A stretch of 64,000 nucleotides of DNA from an uncultured Eubacteriales bacterium (GTDB taxonomy: Bacteria > Bacillota > Clostridia > Christensenellales > Aristaeellaceae): contig CACXHY010000002.1 of NCBI GenBank assembly GCA_902767565.1, forward strand, positions 186,001 to 250,000. Reading direction: 5' to 3'. Shown here one piece after another: positions 35,135 to 42,526 of this stretch. Both the position numbers and the translations under genes were made by a program. Position 1 is the stretch's first letter. Each line of letters begins with the position of its first letter. The notes beneath the pieces are model-generated. The model saw only the letters and a list, made by a program, of their open reading frames with translations, did no database searches and was not told the origin of the DNA.

Positions 35135-37078
35135 ATGTGTGATACGAACAAGGTCGCCTGCAGGGGCTGCGGCGTCACGCTGACCATACCGGAGGGCAGG
35201 AATGAGGTACGCTGCGATTACTGCTACAACATCAACCGGCGGATCGTCCCGGCCGCGGCCCAGGAGGACCAGTCCGTGGACGAGTGGCGCTGGCGCGCGG
35301 ACCTGGCCTGCAACCGCCTGGAGTTCGACGAGGCGGAGTTCTATTACCGCCTGATCCTGCGCAAGGAGCCGGCGAACGTGGAGGCCCTGTGGGGCATGAT
35401 CCGCTGCAGGTACGGCGTCCAGTATGTGGCGGACGACAGCGAGCGCGAGTCGGACAAAAAGGACAACGACCCCGACAAGCGGGTGCACATCATGTGCGCC
35501 AGGCGGCTGGACAGGCCGGTGCACGAACTGAGCGAATACCTGAAACTGAGCGAATTCATCAATGAGGTCAGGGCGAAGGAGATCGAGAAAAAGGCCGACC
35601 GGGCGGAGAGCGACAGAGCGAAGCGCCTGGAGAGGGACCTGGAGCGCCTGACCAGCCAGCAGTCCGCCCTTCAGCATCTCCGGATCGACGGCGCCGCCGA
35701 GGATTACGACGTCTTCATCTGCAGCCAGGATCAGATCGCCGTGACGGACGAGAACGGAGAGACGATCTATCGCGACTCGCCGGACAAGGAATGGGTCGGA
35801 CGCTTTTACGAGGAGCTGGACCGGCAGATCCGGGAAAGAAGACAGGGCCAGAGCCGGACCCAGATCCTGCCCGAGATCCGGGTGTTCTATGCGCCGAAGT
35901 CGACCCTGGACCATGTGGGCACGCATTTTGCGAGCCTGTATGCCCATGCCCTGTTCAGCGCGCGCATCATGCTGGTCATGGGGACCGGCCGATCCATGTT
36001 CGACTCGGCCTGGGTCAGCGCGGTGATGGATGATTATATCTGGCTGAAGCGGACATACCAGATGGAACGGAAGATCATCGGACTCCACAACCGGTCCGAG
36101 GCCCAGCCGGGCGACAGGGATTACAAGCTGTTCCTGCCGCCGGACATCCAGCCCGCCGTCACCCGGAGTTTCTCGGCGGACCAGATCCAGGAGACCATCC
36201 GGAACCTGGTCGATGAGATCTATAAAACGATCCTCCGGGACGATCCCAACGATCCCTTCCGCAGCAAGATGAGCGAGCGCCTGTACGGCGACATGCGGAA
36301 AAGCTACGCGGAGATGGAGAGCAAGTTCAACGGCCTGGTGCAGCAGAACGCGAAGCTGCAGGCGACGGTCGACGGCGAAGAGAACCGCAGACAGACGGCC
36401 GTGAACGAGGCGCTGAAGAACGCGTCGACCATGTACTCGACCCAGATCGACGGGATCCGGGAAACCAACAGCCTTGCGCGGCGGGCCATCGAAGCGGAAA
36501 AGGACGAGGCCCTGCGGGAATGCGCGGCGCTCAGGGATCAGATCGGCAGGAAGGACAACGACCTGATCGCACGGGATGTCGAGCTGCGGATCACGAAGGA
36601 AAACCTTCAGGCCGCAGAAACGAACCTGCAGACCGCACAAGAAGAGATCAAAAGCCTGAAAGACGAGATCGAAGAACTGCGGAAAGACCGTAGACTCCCT
36701 CCTCCTTTGCCGCCACTGAAGATCCTGAACTACGGTTTCGTGCAGGCATCCGAAGGTCCCGGGACTCCGATGAATCCCCTGGGACCGGACCTGTCCCTCG
36801 TCAGGAACCTGAAGCACCCGGAGAGGATCCGGTTCATTGCGGTGGCGCTCAGATCGGACACGCAGATGCGGGTCCACGTCCGTCTGCAGCATAAGCCGAG
36901 CGAAATGGACGACATGAAGGACGCCGTGCTCAGGCCCAAAATGGCCGGGAGCGTCGGCTTCCCGATCGATCCCTCCAAACTGTCCCTGTATGACGGAGAT
37001 TTCCAGCTGACCGTGACCGATGACAAAGGCACGCAGCTCATTCGGGAGAACCTGCGTCTCAAATCGGCACATCTCTGA
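35135..37078 (+). CDS. Zinc-ribbon, TIR-like, coiled-coil protein
   Basis: 647 residues from ATG 35135. A zinc ribbon (CRGC, CDYC; residues 9-30) and a TPR-like helix pair (FDEAEFYYRLILRKEPAN) lead to a TIR-like domain at about 190-320: YDVFIC, RDSPDKEWVGRFYEEL, RVFYAPKSTLD, ARIMLVMGT, SAWVSAVM. This order matches the zinc-ribbon TIR proteins widespread in Firmicutes. Aligned by eye with those, the position of the catalytic NADase glutamate is Ala266 (GTHFASLYAHAL), so it may be inactive. A long coiled coil (about 370-540) and a beta-rich C-terminal domain (about 555-647) follow. First gene of the right arm; role inferred as sensor or scaffold. Confidence 0.75.
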   Translation: MCDTNKVACRGCGVTLTIPEGRNEVRCDYCYNINRRIVPAAAQEDQSVDEWRWRADLACNRLEFDEAEFYYRLILRKEPANVEALWGMIRCRYGVQYVADDSERESDKKDNDPDKRVHIMCARRLDRPVHELSEYLKLSEFINEVRAKEIEKKADRAESDRAKRLERDLERLTSQQSALQHLRIDGAAEDYDVFICSQDQIAVTDENGETIYRDSPDKEWVGRFYEELDRQIRERRQGQSRTQILPEIRVFYAPKSTLDHVGTHFASLYAHALFSARIMLVMGTGRSMFDSAWVSAVMDDYIWLKRTYQMERKIIGLHNRSEAQPGDRDYKLFLPPDIQPAVTRSFSADQIQETIRNLVDEIYKTILRDDPNDPFRSKMSERLYGDMRKSYAEMESKFNGLVQQNAKLQATVDGEENRRQTAVNEALKNASTMYSTQIDGIRETNSLARRAIEAEKDEALRECAALRDQIGRKDNDLIARDVELRITKENLQAAETNLQTAQEEIKSLKDEIEELRKDRRLPPPLPPLKILNYGFVQASEGPGTPMNPLGPDLSLVRNLKHPERIRFIAVALRSDTQMRVHVRLQHKPSEMDDMKDAVLRPKMAGSVGFPIDPSKLSLYDGDFQLTVTDDKGTQLIRENLRLKSAHL

Positions 37079-37106
37079 TCCGGACGCTGCGCGGGGAGGA
37101 TACAAG

Positions 37107-38090
37107 ATGGCATATGTGTGCCCGAACTGCGGCAACACGGACTTCGCCGGCATTCCGGAGGGAGACGCGGTCCGCTGCCCGGTCCCCGGATGCGGATGCA
37201 CCTTCACGCCCGGGAAGACCCTGTCCCGGGAGCCTTCGGACGACAGCGAGGTGATGTGGGTCCACCCCCGGGGCGGGGAGATCCGCGTGGGGGATACCCT
37301 CGTGGTGCGGGAAGGACAGGCTGCCCGCTTTGTCAGCGGCGGCACGGCGTCGTGGCTGACGGGCCCCCTGACGCGGACCGTGGGCTACGAATGGCGCAGC
37401 GAGGAAGAGATCCTTCGGGCCCGCCAAACGGGAGAGGAGATCCCGCGGCTGAGCGATACGTCCCTGGCATTCGTTGATCTGCGGGTCCACAGGGACCTCC
37501 TGCTGCGCTTCGGCGGCCTGCGTCCTTTCTGGAAGAAGATCGCGATCCGGCCCGTATTCCGGGCGGACCTGTCGGTCTCCGATCCCCGGCTTCTCTGGGA
37601 CCATGTTCCGGCGGGCGCCGTGCTGACCCTGCAGGATGTGTGCCGCTGGACGGCGGAACGCCTGCAGAACGCGCTGGAGGAGCAGATCCGTGCCCTGATC
37701 CCCGCGGATGCGGACGACGACGAGATCCGCTTCCTGCTGGAACGCACGATCCATTCCCCGTCCCTTGCCGTCGCCGGCGCCGCCGATCTGGCGGCCGATC
37801 TCGGCATCCGGCTGGACAGGGTGGTGATCTCTTCCTGCGAACTGCACCGCAACTGGTGCAGCGAATGCGGGCTGGCGGTCGATTACCCGGCCGAAGCCTG
37901 CCCCTCCGGGCATCCCATCCGCTGGTGTCCCCTCTGCCGGACGGTGATCCATCGCGGCACCGGGCGCTGCGCGGGCGGACATCAGTTCGTCTGGTGCCCC
38001 TACTGCCGGATGAACGTACATGAGCGCTGCCTGGTGCATCACGGCGGCGTCGGGCCCTTCCAGCCGGACATGAAAGTCAAAGGAGAATGA
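37107..38090 (+). CDS. SPFH-like protein with terminal zinc ribbons
   Basis: 327 residues; ATG 37107 is 6 nt after GGGGAGGA. An N-terminal ribbon (CPNCG, CPVPGCGC) is followed by a domain that fits the YdjI/virion-core type of SPFH: RVGDTLVVREGQAARFVSGG, then GPLTRTV, AIRPVFRADLSVSDPRLL and a helix region ending LGIRLDRVVISSCEL. The C-terminus has at least three treble-clef-like Cys/His clusters (CSECGL, CPLCRTV, CPYCRMNVHERC). SPFH proteins form membrane-associated rings and scaffolds. The next gene starts 2 bp after its stop, so the two are tightly coupled. Confidence 0.65.
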   Translation: MAYVCPNCGNTDFAGIPEGDAVRCPVPGCGCTFTPGKTLSREPSDDSEVMWVHPRGGEIRVGDTLVVREGQAARFVSGGTASWLTGPLTRTVGYEWRSEEEILRARQTGEEIPRLSDTSLAFVDLRVHRDLLLRFGGLRPFWKKIAIRPVFRADLSVSDPRLLWDHVPAGAVLTLQDVCRWTAERLQNALEEQIRALIPADADDDEIRFLLERTIHSPSLAVAGAADLAADLGIRLDRVVISSCELHRNWCSECGLAVDYPAEACPSGHPIRWCPLCRTVIHRGTGRCAGGHQFVWCPYCRMNVHERCLVHHGGVGPFQPDMKVKGE

Positions 38091-38092
38091 GC

Positions 38093-38629
38093 ATGAAACA
38101 GAACGGCACCCGGGAAAACAAGATCCTGAACCGCGTGTTCACGGGCTTCGGCGGCATCCTGGCCCTGTCCCCGGCGGTGGCCACCGTGACGCTGATCGCC
38201 ATCGGCATCTTCCTTTTCTTCGCGCTGCTGGCCGGCATCCTGATCTGGCCCGCGCTGATCCGCTGCTGTTCCTCCACCGACCCCGAAACGCAGAAGGCGC
38301 TCTCCCTGTGCATCGCGGCCGCGGCCGGCCTGCTGGTCTCCTCCGTGATCAACATCATCCTGGCCTACAAGATGGATGAATATCATTTCTCCACGGGGCT
38401 CCTTCCCGCGTTCTTCATCAACCTGCTGGCCTGCGTCATCGGCGTGGCCGTCAGCGGCCTGAAGATCGTGAACCCCGCCATCGACGCCCTGTCCTCCAGC
38501 GCGCTGATGAGCCTGTGCGTGCAGGGCCTCTTCGCGGTGCTGTGCTGCCTGCTTCCGACGGTGACGGCCGCGCTGCTGGGCATCGCCTTCTGCGCCATCG
38601 GCAATCTCTATTACGACCTCAGGTCCTGA
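38093..38629 (+). CDS. Small polytopic membrane protein, unknown
   Basis: 178 residues; I choose ATG 38093, 7 nt after AGGAG, over ATG 38087 (1 nt from it). Four to five hydrophobic segments: about 20-55, 68-92, 101-123, and a long one at 138-172. No catalytic motif seen, and no family recognised. It is the only pure membrane protein of the right arm, so it could be the membrane docking point for the SPFH and ATPase components; that is inference. Confidence 0.75.
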   Translation: MKQNGTRENKILNRVFTGFGGILALSPAVATVTLIAIGIFLFFALLAGILIWPALIRCCSSTDPETQKALSLCIAAAAGLLVSSVINIILAYKMDEYHFSTGLLPAFFINLLACVIGVAVSGLKIVNPAIDALSSSALMSLCVQGLFAVLCCLLPTVTAALLGIAFCAIGNLYYDLRS

Positions 38630-38652
38630 GAACTGACTGGGGAGGTAACCAC

Positions 38653-39246
38653 ATGGAGGACGGTTGGAACGGGCAGGACGCGTCCTGGCTGGCGGCGATC
38701 CCCCTGGAGCGCGCGAAGGGCACCGCGATCCCGCCCGACTGCATCGGCGCGGAGGTCACGGCGGGCGCCCTGACCTATCTGTACGCCGTCGGGGAGCCGG
38801 TCCGGGCGGGAGACGGCGTGCTGCTGCTGGCGAAAACCGGCCCGATGACCCTGCACTTCGCGGTGGGGAACGCGCTCCCGGGCGTTTATCCGGGCCGCCC
38901 CGAGAGCTTTTCCCTGGGCCTGTGCGCCGAGGTGAAGGTGCGGGCCGGCCCCCTCAGCGGACTGATCCGGCTGCGGCAGCTGGCGGGAGCCCCCGCAAAG
39001 CTCTCCCTGCGGCAGGCATACGAGAGCGTGCTGCAGCCCGAAATGGAGACCCTGTGGCGGGATGCCGCCGCCGGCCTCGCCCCGGGGCCGCAGACAAGGG
39101 CCTTCTGGTCGGAGCGGCAGAGGGCGCTGGCAGAGGCTGCCCAGGGGAGGATGTACCGTCTGCTGCTGCATTACGGGATCCTGGTCGCCGGCGACTGTCA
39201 CGTCAGCGGGATCGCGCCGGTGAGACTGAGCATGTATACGGACTGA
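38653..39246 (+). CDS. Hypothetical protein, possibly a degenerate SPFH-like domain
   Basis: 197 residues from ATG 38653 behind GGAGG. The first half has strands (LTYLYAVGEPVRAGDGVLLL, MTLHFAVG), and FSLGLCAEVKVRAGPLSGL resembles the assembly strand of an SPFH domain; a helical stretch (about 120-170) and a last strand (YGILVAGDCHVSGI) follow. Compared with the neighbouring SPFH proteins it lacks zinc ribbons. I would treat the SPFH relation as a hypothesis. Confidence 0.6.
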   Translation: MEDGWNGQDASWLAAIPLERAKGTAIPPDCIGAEVTAGALTYLYAVGEPVRAGDGVLLLAKTGPMTLHFAVGNALPGVYPGRPESFSLGLCAEVKVRAGPLSGLIRLRQLAGAPAKLSLRQAYESVLQPEMETLWRDAAAGLAPGPQTRAFWSERQRALAEAAQGRMYRLLLHYGILVAGDCHVSGIAPVRLSMYTD

Positions 39247-39273
39247 ACCGATTCATTGAAGGAGGAAGACAGT

Positions 39274-40323
39274 ATGGGTGTTTTTGACAAGGTGAAGGGA
39301 TTGTTTGGCAAGAAGAAAGAGGAAGAGCAGGCACAGACCGCGGCGCCTCAGCCCGAGCCCCAGCCCGAACCCCCGAAGCCGGAACCGCCGAAGGAAGTGA
39401 AGCCGAGCGCCGCCGAGATCAGCAGTCGGAACACCCAGAGCGCCAAGAAGCTGGCGGCCGACATCGACCAGATCCGCAGCCTCCTCGGGACGGAATACCT
39501 GAAGCAGTGTGACGAAGCCTCTGTCGGCACGGTGGAAGGCTGCCTGGCCAGGGTGCAGGACCGGCTGTCCGAGGTGCACGAAGTCGTGCAGGACCAGTCT
39601 GAACTGGACGCATCCATCGGGGACATCCTGACGGCCGTGAAGAGCGTGATGGAAAAGCTGCAGGGCTCTGTCGAGCAGCTTGAAGGCGTGCTGCAGCAGC
39701 TGGAGACCGTTGCGGACTGGCGCTTCCGGGCGGACAAGGCGGATCAGGTGCCGTACAAGGCGAGGATCGCGCACGCGCAGGCGAGCATCCTGCTGGAACA
39801 GCTGTATGAGGCGGATACCCGGGCGCAGCTGGAAGAAACCACGAAAGAGTTTCAGGAAGCGAATGCGGCAGGAAAAGACTTTTCGGTCACCGGTGCGATA
39901 TCCGCGCGCGGCCAGCAGCTGCAGGAAAGCATCAATGGTTTCAAACAGCGTATCGCGCAGTACCGCAGTACGATCGGTGAAAGCGAGATGCAGCTGACCC
40001 GGATCGTGACGGTGCCGGACCCGGCGCGCAGAAATCAGCTGATCGAAGAATCCCGCGCGAAACACGAAGAGATGATGAGGGCGCTGGCCCGGGAACGGGA
40101 AGAGCATCAGAAACGCTATTTCGAGCAGATGGCCGAGTGGGAGCGGACCAAAAAGCGCTTTAAGGAGGCGCAGGTGGTCGTTGCTTCCAACGCGGAAAAA
40201 GAATTCGCGAACGCGATCAACAACGCGGCGCAGCAGAATGCCGAGACCGCGGCCGCAACCACGGCCAACGAAGCGCCTGCCGAGGAGGAAGAAAACGAGC
40301 CTCTGGCGCAGAACCTGAACTGA
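39274..40323 (+). CDS. Long coiled-coil protein with membrane-binding-like N-terminus
   Basis: 349 residues from ATG 39274 behind GGAGGAAG. It opens MGVFDKVKGLFGKKKEEE, an amphipathic basic start like those of membrane-peripheral proteins, then a Pro/Glu-rich linker (20-45), and an almost wholly helical body (about 50-330) with two hairpin-like halves and a very charged segment EREEHQKRYFEQMAEWERTK. No family recognised. The next gene product starts similarly (MGLFGKG), so both may bind the same membrane. A PspA/ESCRT-III or SPFH-partner role is only inferred from context. Confidence 0.7.
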   Translation: MGVFDKVKGLFGKKKEEEQAQTAAPQPEPQPEPPKPEPPKEVKPSAAEISSRNTQSAKKLAADIDQIRSLLGTEYLKQCDEASVGTVEGCLARVQDRLSEVHEVVQDQSELDASIGDILTAVKSVMEKLQGSVEQLEGVLQQLETVADWRFRADKADQVPYKARIAHAQASILLEQLYEADTRAQLEETTKEFQEANAAGKDFSVTGAISARGQQLQESINGFKQRIAQYRSTIGESEMQLTRIVTVPDPARRNQLIEESRAKHEEMMRALAREREEHQKRYFEQMAEWERTKKRFKEAQVVVASNAEKEFANAINNAAQQNAETAAATTANEAPAEEEENEPLAQNLN

Positions 40324-40395
40324 TCGGCGGCTTTTCGCCGGAACGACCCGCCACGGCGGAGACGACACGATGTGCACACCAAAGGAGGCAGAAGC

Positions 40396-41118
40396 ATGGG
40401 ACTTTTCGGTAAAGGAAGCGTCAAGAGCCGCAAGGAGAATCACGCCGCGGAAGTGGCCGAGCAGAAAAAGCAGCAGAAAGAGATCTCCGAGCGCGAGCTC
40501 AAGGAGAAGATGAAGCAGATCGACGGCACGCTGACGAAGCTGCGGGCGCATGAGCTGATGATGCAGAACCGGGTGGAGCTGCAGCGTCAGGCGGCGCTGG
40601 AGGCCCGCGCCAATCCCGCCAACAAGAACCGCTTCGTGCGTGAGCTGCGCAAGCTGGAGTACTACTACGTCTGCCTCTGGCACACCCAGGATCTCCAGGA
40701 CGCCCTGGAGAGCAAGGAAATGGAAGTGCAGATGGCCCTGGATACCAAGGAAGGGCAGGAAGCCTTCACCCTGGCCGGCAAGCTGGTGGACGAGACCCTG
40801 GTGGATCTGGACAAGATGCTGGGCAAGCGCGGCGAGCGCATCGGCATGAACCAGAGCGCCTCCGCCATCGACAGGCTGTTCGATTCCTATGTGCAGAAGC
40901 GGGGCAGCGAAAACCCCTTCTCCGAGGATTACATCGAGATGCTCCTGTCCGGCAACGCCACCGCCGAGGATATGCGCAATCCCGTGGCCCGGCCCGTGGT
41001 GGTCAGCGAATCCGAATCCATGGATCTGGAGAAAGCCGCGCAGGCTGACCCCGCCGGGCAGGACGCGGAGGACCGCTTCAGCTTCATGACGAACATGCTG
41101 GGCGATCCCTTCCAGTGA
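40396..41118 (+). CDS. Coiled-coil protein with ESCRT-III/Snf7-like organisation
   Basis: 240 residues from ATG 40396 behind AAAGGAGG. The layout recalls Snf7-fold proteins: a short N-terminal MGLFGKG motif, a long basic helical hairpin (about 20-110, with LEARANPANKNRFVRELRKLEYY resembling the Snf7 ALxAxKxKKxxE turn), then helices with EVQMALDTKEG and TLVDLDKMLGKRGERIG, and an acidic C-terminal tail (SFMTNMLGDPF) where an MIT-interacting motif would sit. Directly downstream, 34 bp away, lies a Vps4-like ATPase, the expected partner of such a polymer. Similarity is judged by eye; homology is not proven. Confidence 0.6.
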   Translation: MGLFGKGSVKSRKENHAAEVAEQKKQQKEISERELKEKMKQIDGTLTKLRAHELMMQNRVELQRQAALEARANPANKNRFVRELRKLEYYYVCLWHTQDLQDALESKEMEVQMALDTKEGQEAFTLAGKLVDETLVDLDKMLGKRGERIGMNQSASAIDRLFDSYVQKRGSENPFSEDYIEMLLSGNATAEDMRNPVARPVVVSESESMDLEKAAQADPAGQDAEDRFSFMTNMLGDPFQ

Positions 41119-41152
41119 TCGCTGAACAGGACCGAGCAGGAGGAATCCATCC

Positions 41153-42508
41153 ATGAGCAACGAGCAGGATATCCAGTACTGGGAATCCGCATACAACAAC
41201 GCCATGAACTGGGCTCGGCGCAAGGCGGGGCAGCCCGAGGAGCAGATGAAGGAGTACCTGAAGGCCGCCAAGGCCCAGCAGGAGCTCGCCAACCGCACCG
41301 AAGGCGAGGCCCGCACGCTTCACCATGCCGAGTTCCAGCGCCTGAGCAACCTTGCGTACCAGCTCTACGCCACGCTGCATCCGGAAGAGGAGGCGGCGCG
41401 CAAACGGAAGGCGGAGGAGGAGCGGCGCAGGAAGCAGGAAGAAGAGCGGCCGAAACAGCCGGTCGCCAACGGATACGGCGGTGGAGCCGGCACCGGCTCC
41501 GGAGCGGCAAAACCGGCGGAGCCTTCCCGCAAGCCGAAGAAGGAACTGCAGCACCTTTACACCACGAAGCAGCTCAACGGTCTGGACACCGACAACATCC
41601 GCTACGATGATCCCTCCGCGCTCAAGACGAGGTTCGAGGATCTGAGCGGTGATGAACACGACGCGAAGGGCCTGGTGCTCCAGCATTTCGAGCGGATCCG
41701 TCAGGACCGCCAGTTCCAGCATCTCAGGCGCACGGCGGAGGAATACGGCGCGCTGCAGCCCAGCATGAACATCTTCCTCTACGGCCCTCCCGGGACCGGC
41801 AAAAGCGCCTTCCTCTCGGCCATGTGCCATTACATCCTCTCCAACGAGGAGGACAGCGTGGCCTTCATCCTTGAGCCCGACGCGTTCCGGGCCGATCTGG
41901 TCGGCATCGCGGAGAAGGTGATCAAGGAGGTCTTCTACGAGGCCGAGCAGTACAAGAACGCGATCGTGTGCGTCGACGAGATCGTCGGCCTCTGCCCAAA
42001 CGAGGAGGGCAGAAAGGGGCCCGGCGCCCACGGCGGGGACACGCTGAACGTGTTCCTGCAGGCGATCGACGGCGTCCGCAAGAGCAAGGGCAACGTCATC
42101 GTGGTCGGCGCCACGAACTACCCCTGGGCCGTGGACAGCGCCGCCATCAGCCGCCTGCCCAACAAGTTCTATCTGGGTCTTCCGGACAGGAACGCGCTCG
42201 CCTCCTTCCTGATGGACCACGCGAGGCCGTTCATGGGCGTGGACGAAGCCGAGCAGCGGGAGATGGCGGACTACATCGCGTCCAAGCTGAAGAACGCTTC
42301 CTATCGCGAGATCAAGAACGTCGCGGCAGACCTTTACAACGAATCCGATTACAAGACCAAGCGGGCCAACGCGGACAATCACGAGGTCAAGGAATTCATC
42401 CCCCTGACCCTGGACGAAGTCGAGCAGCTCGTGCTGAAGAACGTGGAGATCCACGCGAGCGAAGAGCAGCTTGCGCGCTATGAACTGTTCCGGCAAGGCA
42501 AGATCTGA
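41153..42508 (+). CDS. Vps4/katanin-like AAA ATPase with N-terminal helical (MIT-like) domain
   Basis: 451 residues from ATG 41153, close to eukaryotic Vps4 in length. Residues 1-78 form three helices laid out like an MIT domain (YWESAYNNAMNWARRKAG, then EYLKAAKAQQELA). A charged, Gly-rich linker (80-130) leads to one AAA module: Walker A GPPGTGKS (211-218), Walker B IVCVDE (271-276) followed by IVGLC, sensor 1 VVGATNYPWAVD (317-328), and a LPNKFYLGLPD segment where the meiotic clade has RRRF...LP. The pattern GATN-PW-D is typical of the Vps4/katanin/spastin clade. Members pull polymer subunits through a hexameric pore. Its substrate is probably a coiled-coil neighbour. Confidence 0.85.
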   Translation: MSNEQDIQYWESAYNNAMNWARRKAGQPEEQMKEYLKAAKAQQELANRTEGEARTLHHAEFQRLSNLAYQLYATLHPEEEAARKRKAEEERRRKQEEERPKQPVANGYGGGAGTGSGAAKPAEPSRKPKKELQHLYTTKQLNGLDTDNIRYDDPSALKTRFEDLSGDEHDAKGLVLQHFERIRQDRQFQHLRRTAEEYGALQPSMNIFLYGPPGTGKSAFLSAMCHYILSNEEDSVAFILEPDAFRADLVGIAEKVIKEVFYEAEQYKNAIVCVDEIVGLCPNEEGRKGPGAHGGDTLNVFLQAIDGVRKSKGNVIVVGATNYPWAVDSAAISRLPNKFYLGLPDRNALASFLMDHARPFMGVDEAEQREMADYIASKLKNASYREIKNVAADLYNESDYKTKRANADNHEVKEFIPLTLDEVEQLVLKNVEIHASEEQLARYELFRQGKI

Positions 42509-42526
42509 CAGAGAGGAGCCAGAGAT

